Origin: JBGAQP01 sp044220635
GTDB lineage: Bacteria; Pseudomonadota; Gammaproteobacteria; Burkholderiales; Usitatibacteraceae
DNA length: 64,000 bases
Assembly: GCA_044220635.1 (NCBI GenBank)
Contig: JBGAQP010000017.1
Span: 1-64,000 of the forward strand
Reading direction: 5' to 3'
The notes below the pieces were generated by a model that saw only the letters and a program-made list of their open reading frames with translations, was not told the origin of the DNA and ran no database searches. How positions within the stretch are numbered: the stretch's first letter is position 1; each line of letters starts with the position of its first letter. Made by a program: the position numbers and the translations under genes. Shown in pieces: positions 53,096 through 59,854 of the stretch.

Positions 53096-54021
53096 CGGCC
53101 CTGAGGCTCCACGCTCAGGCTTTCGGGAGCGCGGCGGCCCGGCTCGCGGCCCAGCCCCTGGGCACCGCCTTCTCGGTGCTCGTGATCGGCATCGCGATCG
53201 CGCTGCCGGTGCTTGCCGCGATCGCGATCTCGAGCCTCGGGGCCTTCACCTCGGGGCTCGATACCGACCCGCAGGTGAACGTCTACCTCGCGCTCGACGC
53301 CTCGGCCGAGGACGCGAAGCGCGTCGAGGCCGCGCTTCGCGCGCACCCGGAAACCGCGGCCGTGCGCTTCATCCCGCGCGAGCGCGCGCTCGAGGAGCTC
53401 AAGGCGAGCACGCACCTGGGCGAGCTTCTCGCGGCCCTCGACCGCAATCCCCTGCCCCATGCCTTCACCGTCCGTGCCCGCGCGGCCGACCCGGCGCGGC
53501 TGCGCGCGATGCGATCGGACTGGGCGAAGCTCGCCGGGGTCGACCAGGTCGTGGCCGACTTCGAGTGGTCGGAGAAGCTCGCCGGCTGGGTGCGTTTCGG
53601 CGAAAGGGCGCTCGCGGGCGTTTCGGCGCTGCTCGCGATCGCCGTGGCCTTCATCGTCGGCCACCTCATCCGCCTGCAGGTCGTGACCCGGCGCGAGGAG
53701 ATCGAGGTGAGCCAGCTGATCGGGGCCACCTTCGCCGACGTGCGCCGCCCGTTCCTCTACCACGGGGCCCTGCAGGGGGCGCTCGCGGGCGTGGCCGCCG
53801 TCCTGATCGCCTGGGCGGTAACGGCCTGGCTCCGCTTTGAGCTGCAAGCGCTCACTAGCTCGTATGCGACTGAATTCAAGGTCGTATTTCTAGGCAACGG
53901 ACACATTGCCCAGATCATCCTCGCGGCCGCCCTCCTCGGGTGGGTGGGGGCCTGGATTTCGGTCGCCCGGGAGTTGCGCCGCTTCGCCGCCCCCGGGGCG
54001 GGGAACCCCCGGGGGGTTTAG
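53092..54021 (+). CDS. ftsX: Cell division protein FtsX
   Basis: Membrane partner of FtsE with 309 residues, four helices (about 24-45, 175-200, 225-250, 275-295) and a periplasmic loop (about 58-160) that binds hydrolase activators. Codons from 53834 to 53912 are unlike the rest of the gene (many A/T-ending codons such as ACT, TAT, GTA, TTT, CTA, ATT), hinting at an embedded signal ahead of rpoH. The stop codon is part of the CIRCE element. Confidence 0.94.
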   Translation: MTALRLHAQAFGSAAARLAAQPLGTAFSVLVIGIAIALPVLAAIAISSLGAFTSGLDTDPQVNVYLALDASAEDAKRVEAALRAHPETAAVRFIPRERALEELKASTHLGELLAALDRNPLPHAFTVRARAADPARLRAMRSDWAKLAGVDQVVADFEWSEKLAGWVRFGERALAGVSALLAIAVAFIVGHLIRLQVVTRREEIEVSQLIGATFADVRRPFLYHGALQGALAGVAAVLIAWAVTAWLRFELQALTSSYATEFKVVFLGNGHIAQIILAAALLGWVGAWISVARELRRFAAPGAGNPRGV

Positions 54022-54044
54022 CACTCAAATGTCGCGAGTGCTAA
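54018..54044 (+). promoter_or_regulatory. Perfect CIRCE operator (HrcA-binding site) upstream of rpoH
   Basis: TTAGCACTC (54018-54026), 9-bp spacer, GAGTGCTAA (54036-54044): an exact match to the consensus of the HrcA repressor operator. It overlaps the ftsX stop codon and sits on the rpoH promoter, 28 bp before the rpoH ATG. Predicts repression of rpoH by HrcA, which in turn needs GroEL for folding. Confidence 0.95.
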
Positions 54045-54047
54045 AAT
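54018..54047 (+). promoter_or_regulatory. Putative rpoH promoter overlapping CIRCE
   Basis: TTAGCA (54018-54023), 18-bp spacer, TAAAAT (54042-54047). The -35 is formed by the left CIRCE arm and the -10 begins in the right arm, so HrcA bound here would block RNA polymerase. The start would fall near 54054, giving an mRNA leader of under 20 nt. Confidence 0.5.
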
Positions 54048-54071
54048 GACCGCCGAGGAGGAACTGAAACG

Positions 54072-54923
54072 ATGAGCAGCCTGGCCCTTCGTGCCCTGCC
54101 CCCCGTATCCAGCCTGGAGTCCTACATCCAGGCCGTGAACGCCGTGCCGATGCTCACGCCCGAGCGCGAGATCGAGCTTGGACGCCGCTTCCGGGACCAG
54201 GAGGACCTCAGCGCCGCCCGGGACCTCGTGCTGTCGCACCTGCGCCTGGTCGTGTCCGTCGCGCGCAACTACATGGGTTACGGCCTGCCGCAGGCCGACC
54301 TCGTCCAGGAAGGCAACGTCGGCCTGATGAAGGCCGTGAAGCGCTTCGACCCCGAGCGGGGCGTGCGCCTCGCGTCCTTCGCGATCCACTGGATCAAGGC
54401 CGAGATCCACGAGTACATCCTGCGCAACTGGCGGCTGGTGAAGATCGCCACCACGAAGGCGCAGCGCAAGCTCTTCTTCAACCTGCGCAGCATGAAGACC
54501 TCGAGCGCGGCGCTCACGCCGGGCGAGGTGCGCGAGGTCGCGAAGACCCTCAACGTCAAGGAAAGCGACGTCGTCGAGATGGAGCAGCGCCTGCAGGGGC
54601 GCGAGGTGCCGCTCGAGCCTTCCCCGGACGACTCCGAGGAGGCCTTCAGCCCGATCGCCTACCTGGCCGACGCCTCCGAGGGCCCCGACGAGGCGCTCGA
54701 GCGCGGCCAGACCGAGGTCCTCAGGAGCGAAGGGCTCGCCCGGGCGCTCGCGAGTCTCGACGAGCGCAGCCGGCGCATCATCCGCGCGCGCTGGCTCGCC
54801 GAGGGCGAGGCGCTCACGCTGCACGAGCTCGCCGAGGAGTTCGGCGTGTCGGCCGAGCGCATCCGCCAGATCGAGGCGAAGGCGATGCAGAAGATGCGCG
54901 CGCAGATGGCGGACCTGCACTGA
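54072..54923 (+). CDS. rpoH: RNA polymerase sigma-32 (heat-shock) factor
   Basis: Directs transcription of chaperone and protease genes. It has 283 residues; sigma region 2 includes DLVQEGNVGLMKAVKRFDP, the sigma-32-specific RpoH box is QRKLFFNLR (131-139), and region 4.2 is FGVSAERIRQIEAKAMQKMR. A strong GAGGAGG site precedes the ATG. Conserved position after ftsYEX. The CIRCE element makes its expression probably HrcA-dependent, and the short leader leaves little room for the RNA thermometer known from E. coli. Confidence 0.97.
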   Translation: MSSLALRALPPVSSLESYIQAVNAVPMLTPEREIELGRRFRDQEDLSAARDLVLSHLRLVVSVARNYMGYGLPQADLVQEGNVGLMKAVKRFDPERGVRLASFAIHWIKAEIHEYILRNWRLVKIATTKAQRKLFFNLRSMKTSSAALTPGEVREVAKTLNVKESDVVEMEQRLQGREVPLEPSPDDSEEAFSPIAYLADASEGPDEALERGQTEVLRSEGLARALASLDERSRRIIRARWLAEGEALTLHELAEEFGVSAERIRQIEAKAMQKMRAQMADLH

Positions 54924-54950
54924 GCCCGGAACCGGGCCACGCCAGCGAAG

Positions 54951-54978
54951 ACGGGGCCGCGAGGCCCCGTTTCCTTTT
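54951..54978 (+). terminator. Intrinsic terminator of rpoH
   Basis: ACGGGGCC/GGCCCCGT 8-bp stem with GCGA loop followed by TTCCTTTT, 27 bp past the stop codon. Confidence 0.85.
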
Positions 54979-54995
54979 CCGGGCTGGCGGGCGGC

Positions 54996-55601
54996 TCAGC
55001 CGGCGGCGAGCAGGACCTTGAGGTCCGCGGCGATCTTCTCGCCGCCCGCGCCGTAGGCGAAGAGCAGCCGCAACCGCCCCTGGGGGTCGAACACCAGCGT
55101 CTGGGCCGAATGGTCCACCGTGTACGACTCGGGCGTCTTCCCGGGCCTTTCCTGGGCGTAGATCTTGAAATCCTTGGTGACCTTCGCCGTCGCCGCCGCG
55201 TCGCCGTAGAGGCCGAGGAAGGACGGGTGGAACGCGGGGACGTACTGGCGCAGCAGCTCGGGCGTGTCGCGCTTCGGGTCCACCGTGACGAAAAGCACCT
55301 GCACGCGGTCGGCGTCCGTGCCGAGCAGCTTCATCGCCTGCGCCATGTCCGAGAGCGTGGTCGGGCACACGTCGGGGCAGTGCGTGTAGCCGAAGAAGAG
55401 CGCGACCGCCTTGCCGCGGAAGTCCGCGAGGCTGCGCTCCCGGCCGTTGTGGTCGTTGAGGCGGAAGTCGGCCGCGAATTCCATCCCCGTCACGTCCACC
55501 CCGTGAAAGGCGCTCTTCGGGGGGGAGAAGACCTTTTCGCAGCCCGTGGAGAGGCCCAACGCGATGGCGAGGGCGGCCGGTGCGAGGAAGGCGCGCTTCA
55601 C
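54996..55601 (-). CDS. SCO1/SenC copper chaperone
   Basis: Delivers copper to the CuA site of cytochrome oxidase subunit II. The 201-residue precursor has a lipobox-like LSTGC (C21), then a thioredoxin fold with copper-binding C75-x3-C79 in THCPDVCP and H164 in YTVDHSAQ. The GTG start at 55601 overlaps the ctaB stop by 4 bp. A second, more divergent SCO-like protein is encoded at 56571-57131. Confidence 0.92.
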   Translation of the reverse strand: MKRAFLAPAALAIALGLSTGCEKVFSPPKSAFHGVDVTGMEFAADFRLNDHNGRERSLADFRGKAVALFFGYTHCPDVCPTTLSDMAQAMKLLGTDADRVQVLFVTVDPKRDTPELLRQYVPAFHPSFLGLYGDAAATAKVTKDFKIYAQERPGKTPESYTVDHSAQTLVFDPQGRLRLLFAYGAGGEKIAADLKVLLAAG

Positions 55602-56506
55602 CGGAAGGCGAGCGGCAGGTAGTGATCCACCATCAGCGCCGCGAAGAGCATCGCCAGGTAGAAGATCGAGTAGGCGAAGGTGCGCCGCGCGACGGCGTCG
55701 CTGTAGCGCCGGTACAGGGCGAGCGCGTAGCCGAGGAAGACCGCGTCGAGCACGAGCGCCGCGCCCAGGTAGAAGAGCCCCGCCATGCCCGTGGCGAAGG
55801 GCAGCAGCGTGGTGGCCACCATGATCAGCGTGTAGAGCAGCAGGTGCAGGCGCGTGAACGCCTCGCCGTGCGTCACGGGCAGCATGGGCACGCCCGCGCG
55901 CGCGTACTCGTTGCGCCGGTAGAGCGCGAGCGCCCAGAAATGCGGCGGCGTCCAGGCGAAGATGATGAGGAAGAGCAGCAGGGGCTGGTAGGGCACCTCG
56001 CCCGTCATCGCCGCCCAGCCGAGCACCGGCGGCATCGCCCCGGAGGCGCCGCCGATCACGATGTTCTGCGGCGTGGCGGGCTTGAGCACCACGGTGTAGA
56101 TGATCGCGTAGCCCACGAAGGTCGCGAGCGTGAGCCACATCGTCAGCGGGTTCACCGCGTGCCAGAGGATCGCGAGGCCGAGCCCGCCCACGCCCCCCGA
56201 CATCAGCAGGATCTGCGCCGAGGAGATGGTCCCGATCACCGTGGGGCGACCCCGCGTGCGCGCCATGGCCGCGTCGATCTTCTGCTCGACGAGGCAGTTG
56301 AACGCCGCGGCCGCGCCCGCGACCAGGCCGATCCCCGCGGTCGCCCAGGCCGCGAGCGCGAAGGGGGGCAGCGCAGGCACCGCGAGCAGCATCCCGATCA
56401 CCGCCGTGAAGACGATCAGCGAGACCACGCGCGGCTTCGTCAGGCGCCAGAACTGCACCCAGATGGCGGGAGGACGATGGGTGGCGCCCTGGGTCAGGGT
56501 CGGCAT
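55598..56506 (-). CDS. ctaB: Protoheme IX farnesyltransferase (heme O synthase)
   Basis: Polytopic UbiA-family enzyme converting heme B to heme O for the oxidase. It has 302 residues and about nine helices. The first Asp-rich motif is NCLVEQKIDAAMARTRGRP, and the second conserved loop is FAWTPPHFWALALYRRNEY. Preceded by its own TATAAT at 56552-56547. Heme A synthase (ctaA), which would use its product, is absent from this cluster. Confidence 0.95.
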   Translation of the reverse strand: MPTLTQGATHRPPAIWVQFWRLTKPRVVSLIVFTAVIGMLLAVPALPPFALAAWATAGIGLVAGAAAAFNCLVEQKIDAAMARTRGRPTVIGTISSAQILLMSGGVGGLGLAILWHAVNPLTMWLTLATFVGYAIIYTVVLKPATPQNIVIGGASGAMPPVLGWAAMTGEVPYQPLLLFLIIFAWTPPHFWALALYRRNEYARAGVPMLPVTHGEAFTRLHLLLYTLIMVATTLLPFATGMAGLFYLGAALVLDAVFLGYALALYRRYSDAVARRTFAYSIFYLAMLFAALMVDHYLPLAFR

Positions 56507-56546
56507 GGGTCGGGAGGCGTCGGGATGGCGAGGCGGCGAACGGGCA

Positions 56547-56552
56547 ATTATA
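56547..56552 (-). promoter_or_regulatory. Perfect -10 hexamer upstream of ctaB
   Basis: TATAAT on the minus strand, 41 bp before the ctaB ATG, in the 64-bp gap where ctaA usually lies. No recognisable -35. It would let ctaB-sco be transcribed separately from the SURF1 genes. Confidence 0.4.
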
Positions 56553-56570
56553 CCGTGCGAGGCGCCCCTC

Positions 56571-57131
56571 TCAGCCGATCTGCGAGGCCTTCAGCAGGCG
56601 CTCGAGGTCCTTCAGCATCCGCTTGCGGTCCGCCCCCGCGGGGTAGCGCATCATCACGTTGCCCAGGGGATCGACCAGGTAGATGTGGGCGCGGTCGTTG
56701 ACCGCCGAAGGCGGCAGCTTCATCCCCGGGGCGGTGACCGCGACCACCGTGCCGGAGAACTCCTCGAGGGCGGCCCGGTCCGGGGCGCTCAGGTCGTCGA
56801 CCACGAACACGCGTGCCACCCGGTCGGCATTGCGCCCGAGGGCGAGGCGGACCTGGCGCATCGTGGCGAGCTTCTCCCGGCAGGCCTCGGGACAGGCCCC
56901 GGAGTCCGAGGCGACGAGCACCCATTTGCCCGCGAGCTCGGCGAAGCGGAAGCGGCCCCCGGCTTCGCGGCCGAAGGATTGCGCGGAGATCGTCGCGGGC
57001 GGGAGCAGCAGCTCGCCGTAGTTGAGCGTGGGCGCCGGGCGCAGGAAGAGATAGGCCAGCGTCGAGGCGACGACGGGCGCGGCGAAGAGCGCGGCCACGA
57101 GGAGGAGCTTCGTCCTCGGCGAGAGCTTCAT
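56571..57131 (-). CDS. SCO-like thioredoxin-fold membrane protein
   Basis: 186 residues: one N-terminal membrane helix (about 8-30) and a periplasmic thioredoxin-like domain with C80-P-E-A-C84 and H149 in NDRAHIYLVDPLGN, which could bind copper like SCO1. The sequence is otherwise far from SCO1/SenC. Between SURF1 (4-bp overlap) and ctaB. Such proteins recur at this place in betaproteobacterial oxidase clusters; role likely in CuA assembly or Cys reduction. Confidence 0.75.
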   Translation of the reverse strand: MKLSPRTKLLLVAALFAAPVVASTLAYLFLRPAPTLNYGELLLPPATISAQSFGREAGGRFRFAELAGKWVLVASDSGACPEACREKLATMRQVRLALGRNADRVARVFVVDDLSAPDRAALEEFSGTVVAVTAPGMKLPPSAVNDRAHIYLVDPLGNVMMRYPAGADRKRMLKDLERLLKASQIG

Positions 57132-57838
57132 GGGGCCTCGCGGCGCAGGTTCAGCGCGACCCAGAGCACGACGAGCGTGGCCGCGAGCGAGTACCAGGTG
57201 AGGGCGTACTCGCGGTGCTTGGCGATGCCGGTGTCCGGGCGCTCCTCGACCGCGGCGAGCCCCGGGGCGGGGGGCCGGGCGTTCACGACCACGGGCAGCG
57301 CCTCGAGGCCCGCGCGCCGGCTCCACGCGGCGATCGAGAGGTTCTGCCAGACGGAGCCCGTGACGGTGTCCGCCGCGAGCTCGAGGAAGCGCGCCGGAGG
57401 CAGGGTCGCGAGGCCCTCGACGACCACGGGCCCCGCGGGCACCGGGACTTCCGGCGGCCGGGGATAGTCCGCCGTGCGCGCGACCCAGCCGCGGTTGACG
57501 AGCACCACCGCCCGCGATCCCTCGAGGGCGAGCGGGGTGATCACGTGGAAGCCCGCCGCCAGGCCGTGCATGCGGTTGTCGACGAAGATCTGCTCGCGCG
57601 CGAGGAACGCACCCGAGACGCGCACCCGCCGGAAGAGCAGCGGCTCGGCGGAACCCGCGGGCCCCGCGAGCGCGAGGACGGGCTCGCGCACGCGGGCCTC
57701 GAGCATCGCCTGGCGCGCCGCCTTCTCCTCGGCGCGCCCGGACTGCCACGCGCCCAGCCAGAGCGTCAGCGCGACGAAGGCCGCGGCCGCGAGGGTGGGA
57801 ATCGCGCGCGGCGCGAACGCGAAGCCGGCGAGCCTCAC
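57128..57838 (-). CDS. SURF1-family cytochrome oxidase assembly protein
   Basis: Helps insert heme A into subunit I. It has 236 residues with N- and C-terminal membrane helices (about 12-32 and 212-230) flanking a periplasmic domain. WQSGRAEEKAARQ after helix 1, VLVNRGWV in the middle and the HREYALTWYSLA run before helix 2 are SURF1 hallmarks. Retention of SURF1 argues that the oxidase uses heme A even though ctaA is not here. Confidence 0.9.
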   Translation of the reverse strand: MRLAGFAFAPRAIPTLAAAAFVALTLWLGAWQSGRAEEKAARQAMLEARVREPVLALAGPAGSAEPLLFRRVRVSGAFLAREQIFVDNRMHGLAAGFHVITPLALEGSRAVVLVNRGWVARTADYPRPPEVPVPAGPVVVEGLATLPPARFLELAADTVTGSVWQNLSIAAWSRRAGLEALPVVVNARPPAPGLAAVEERPDTGIAKHREYALTWYSLAATLVVLWVALNLRREAP

Positions 57839-57874
57839 GGCCGCCCCGGGGGCGGGGCGCGGTACACTGTGCCC

Positions 57875-58072
57875 ATGAAGATCGTCGTCATCGTGCTGCT
57901 CCTCGCGGTCCTCGCGAGCCTGTTCTCGGGCCTGTACTTCGTCTACAAGGACAGGGGGGAGACGAACCGCGCGGTGATCTCGCTCACGATCCGCATCGCG
58001 CTCTCCATCCTCGTCTTCGTGATCCTCATCGGATCGTACTGGTTCGGCCTGGTTCCCGGCGGCAAGCTCTAG
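57875..58072 (+). CDS. DUF2909 twin-transmembrane protein
   Basis: 65 residues: two helices (about 2-24 and 38-58) joined by a short YKDRGETNRA loop. Matches the small DUF2909 proteins found next to coxC and surf1 in betaproteobacteria, encoded on the opposite strand as here. Function unknown, probably oxidase-related. Confidence 0.8.
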   Translation: MKIVVIVLLLAVLASLFSGLYFVYKDRGETNRAVISLTIRIALSILVFVILIGSYWFGLVPGGKL

Positions 58073-58080
58073 CCGGAAAC

Positions 58081-58108
58081 GAAAAGCCGCACCGAAGTGC
58101 GGCTTTTC
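58081..58108. terminator. Bidirectional terminator between the DUF2909 gene and coxC
   Basis: Perfect 12-bp stem GAAAAGCCGCAC/GTGCGGCTTTTC with CGAA loop. The A-start and T-end make it function in both directions between the convergent genes. Confidence 0.88.
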
Positions 58109-58129
58109 GCGGGCAGCGGCGCCGGGCGC

Positions 58130-58981
58130 CTAGACCCAGTAGACGAACACGAAGAGCAGCAGCCACACCACGTCCACGAAGTGCCAGTACCACGACACCG
58201 CCTCGAAGGCGAAGTGGTGGTCGGGCTTGAAGTGCCCCGCGACGCAGCGGAAGAGGATCACGGTGAGCATCGTCACGCCGAGGGTCACGTGGAAGCCGTG
58301 GAAGCCCGTGAGCATGAAGAACGTCGACCCGAAAACTCCCGTCGAGAGCTTGAGGTTGAGGTCCGAGTAGGCGTGCACGTACTCGTAGGCCTGCAGCCCC
58401 AGGAAGATGCTGCCCAGAAGGATCGTCAGGAACAGGCCGAAGATGAGGTTGCCGCGGTCGCCCTTCTTGAGCGCCCAGTGGGCCCAGGTCACGGTCACGC
58501 CCGAGGAGAGCAGCAGCAGCGTGTTGATCGCCGGGATCCCCCAGGCGCCCATCGGCGTGAATTCCGGCGGCCGGTACGGCCCCGCGGAGGGCCACGCGGC
58601 GGCGAATTCCGGCCACAGCAGCTTGTTTTCGGCGTCGCCCAGCCACGGCACCGAATAGACGCGCGCGTAGAAGAGCGCGCCGAAGAAGGCCGCGAAGAAC
58701 ATCACCTCCGAGAAGATGAACCACCCCATGCTCCACCGGAAGGAGGCGTCCACCTGCCGGTTGAACAGCCCGCCCTCGCTTTCGCGGATCACGGTGCCGA
58801 ACCAGCCGAAGAGCATGTAGACCAGGGTGAAGAACCCGATCGCGAACGGGATCCATCCCCCGCCCATGCCGTTCATCAGGAGGACGCCGCCGATCGCGAG
58901 GAAGAAGAGCGCGATCGAGCCGACCACCGGCCAGTGCGACGGGGGTGCGAAGTAATAGCCGCCAGGTTGTGCGTTGCCCAC
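58130..58981 (-). CDS. ctaE: Cytochrome c oxidase subunit III
   Basis: Seven-helix subunit of the aa3-type oxidase that stabilises proton uptake. It has 283 residues and a GTG start preceded by GGGGAG. The conserved SEVMFFAAFFGALFYAR helix, GFHGFHVTLG and SWYWHFVDVVWLLLF C-terminal run are typical. Follows the DUF2970 gene by 42 bp. Confidence 0.96.
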   Translation of the reverse strand: MGNAQPGGYYFAPPSHWPVVGSIALFFLAIGGVLLMNGMGGGWIPFAIGFFTLVYMLFGWFGTVIRESEGGLFNRQVDASFRWSMGWFIFSEVMFFAAFFGALFYARVYSVPWLGDAENKLLWPEFAAAWPSAGPYRPPEFTPMGAWGIPAINTLLLLSSGVTVTWAHWALKKGDRGNLIFGLFLTILLGSIFLGLQAYEYVHAYSDLNLKLSTGVFGSTFFMLTGFHGFHVTLGVTMLTVILFRCVAGHFKPDHHFAFEAVSWYWHFVDVVWLLLFVFVYWV

Positions 58982-59023
58982 GGTTGACTCCCCTATTGTG
59001 TTCCCGTTGTTGCGTTTTGCCCG

Positions 59024-59197
59024 CTACCGCGTGACCAGCTTCACGATCCCGAAGAGGACCAGCACGAAGACCACCGCCATCACCAGCCCCGCCGCGATCA
59101 CCGCCTGCGGCGTGAGGCGCTTCGTGTCCTTCTCGTACTCGTCGCGCTTGCGCACGCCGAAGAAACTCCAGAAAACCGCCTTGAAGGCGTGCCTCAC
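59024..59197 (-). CDS. DUF2970 small membrane protein
   Basis: 57 residues: an N-terminal amphipathic AFKAVFWSFFGVRK segment, a charged middle, and one C-terminal helix (AAGLVMAVVFVLVLFGIVKL). Matches DUF2970 in length and in place between ctaG and coxC. The GTG start overlaps the ctaG stop by 4 bp. Role unknown, probably oxidase assembly. Confidence 0.8.
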   Translation of the reverse strand: MRHAFKAVFWSFFGVRKRDEYEKDTKRLTPQAVIAAGLVMAVVFVLVLFGIVKLVTR

Positions 59198-59724
59198 TGC
59201 CCGCCCTTCGCCCGCGCCTCGAAGAAAGTGTAGGAAAGCGAGACCGTGTCGAGGTCGCGCGGGGCCCCGGGGCTCACGCGGAAGGTGACCGGCATGTCGC
59301 GCGACTCGCCCGCGGCGAGCCGCTGGTCCGAGAAGCAGAAGCACTCGACCTTCTCGATCCAGCGCGCGGCGACCGCGGGTGCGGTGTTCATCACGGCGTG
59401 CGCCGTCACCTCGCGCCCGAGCGTGTTCGTCACGCGGTAGCGCGCGGTCGCGAGCTCGCCCGGGTGCAGCCGCATCGTCCGGTCGAGCGCCTCGAAGCGC
59501 CACGGCAGGCCGCTCGAGGAGGCGACGAGTTCCACCGAGACGCTGCGCGAGCGGTCGACCTGGCTGTTGGCGGCGGCGACCTCGCGGCCCTGCGTGATGC
59601 CGAGGGACTCGCAGATCTGGCGGTAGAGCGGCACCATCGCGAAGCCGAAGCCGAGCATCGCCACCGCGATGACGCCGAGCTTCGCCATCGTCTGGCGGTT
59701 CTGGAGGGCGACGGCCGGGTCCAT
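59194..59724 (-). CDS. ctaG: Cytochrome c oxidase assembly protein CtaG (Cox11)
   Basis: Delivers copper to the CuB centre in subunit I. It has 176 residues: one N-terminal membrane helix (about 14-34, ending PLYRQIC) and a periplasmic immunoglobulin-like domain with the copper motif C128-F-C130-F. Its ATG shares a base with the stop of the small assembly protein (TGATG). Confidence 0.94.
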   Translation of the reverse strand: MDPAVALQNRQTMAKLGVIAVAMLGFGFAMVPLYRQICESLGITQGREVAAANSQVDRSRSVSVELVASSSGLPWRFEALDRTMRLHPGELATARYRVTNTLGREVTAHAVMNTAPAVAARWIEKVECFCFSDQRLAAGESRDMPVTFRVSPGAPRDLDTVSLSYTFFEARAKGGQ

Positions 59725-59840
59725 CAGCGCGCGAACTTGAGGATGAAGGTGAGGTAGATCCCCAGCACCATGGCGGCGAGCACCAGCGCGGAGACGAGCG
59801 CGCGGCGGCGCTGCTCCGGCGTCGGCTTGTGACCCGTCAC
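59724..59840 (-). CDS. Cytochrome oxidase small assembly protein
   Basis: 38 residues from a GTG at 59840: a short polar N-terminus (TGHKPTPEQRRR) and one helix (ALVSALVLAAMVLGIYLTFIL). GGGGAGG six bases upstream decides this start; a GTG at 59858 would overlap the coxA stop and lacks a site. Tiny proteins of this kind sit between ctaD and ctaG in many betaproteobacteria. Confidence 0.7.
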   Translation of the reverse strand: MTGHKPTPEQRRRALVSALVLAAMVLGIYLTFILKFAR

Positions 59841-59854
59841 CGCGGCCTCCCCGC

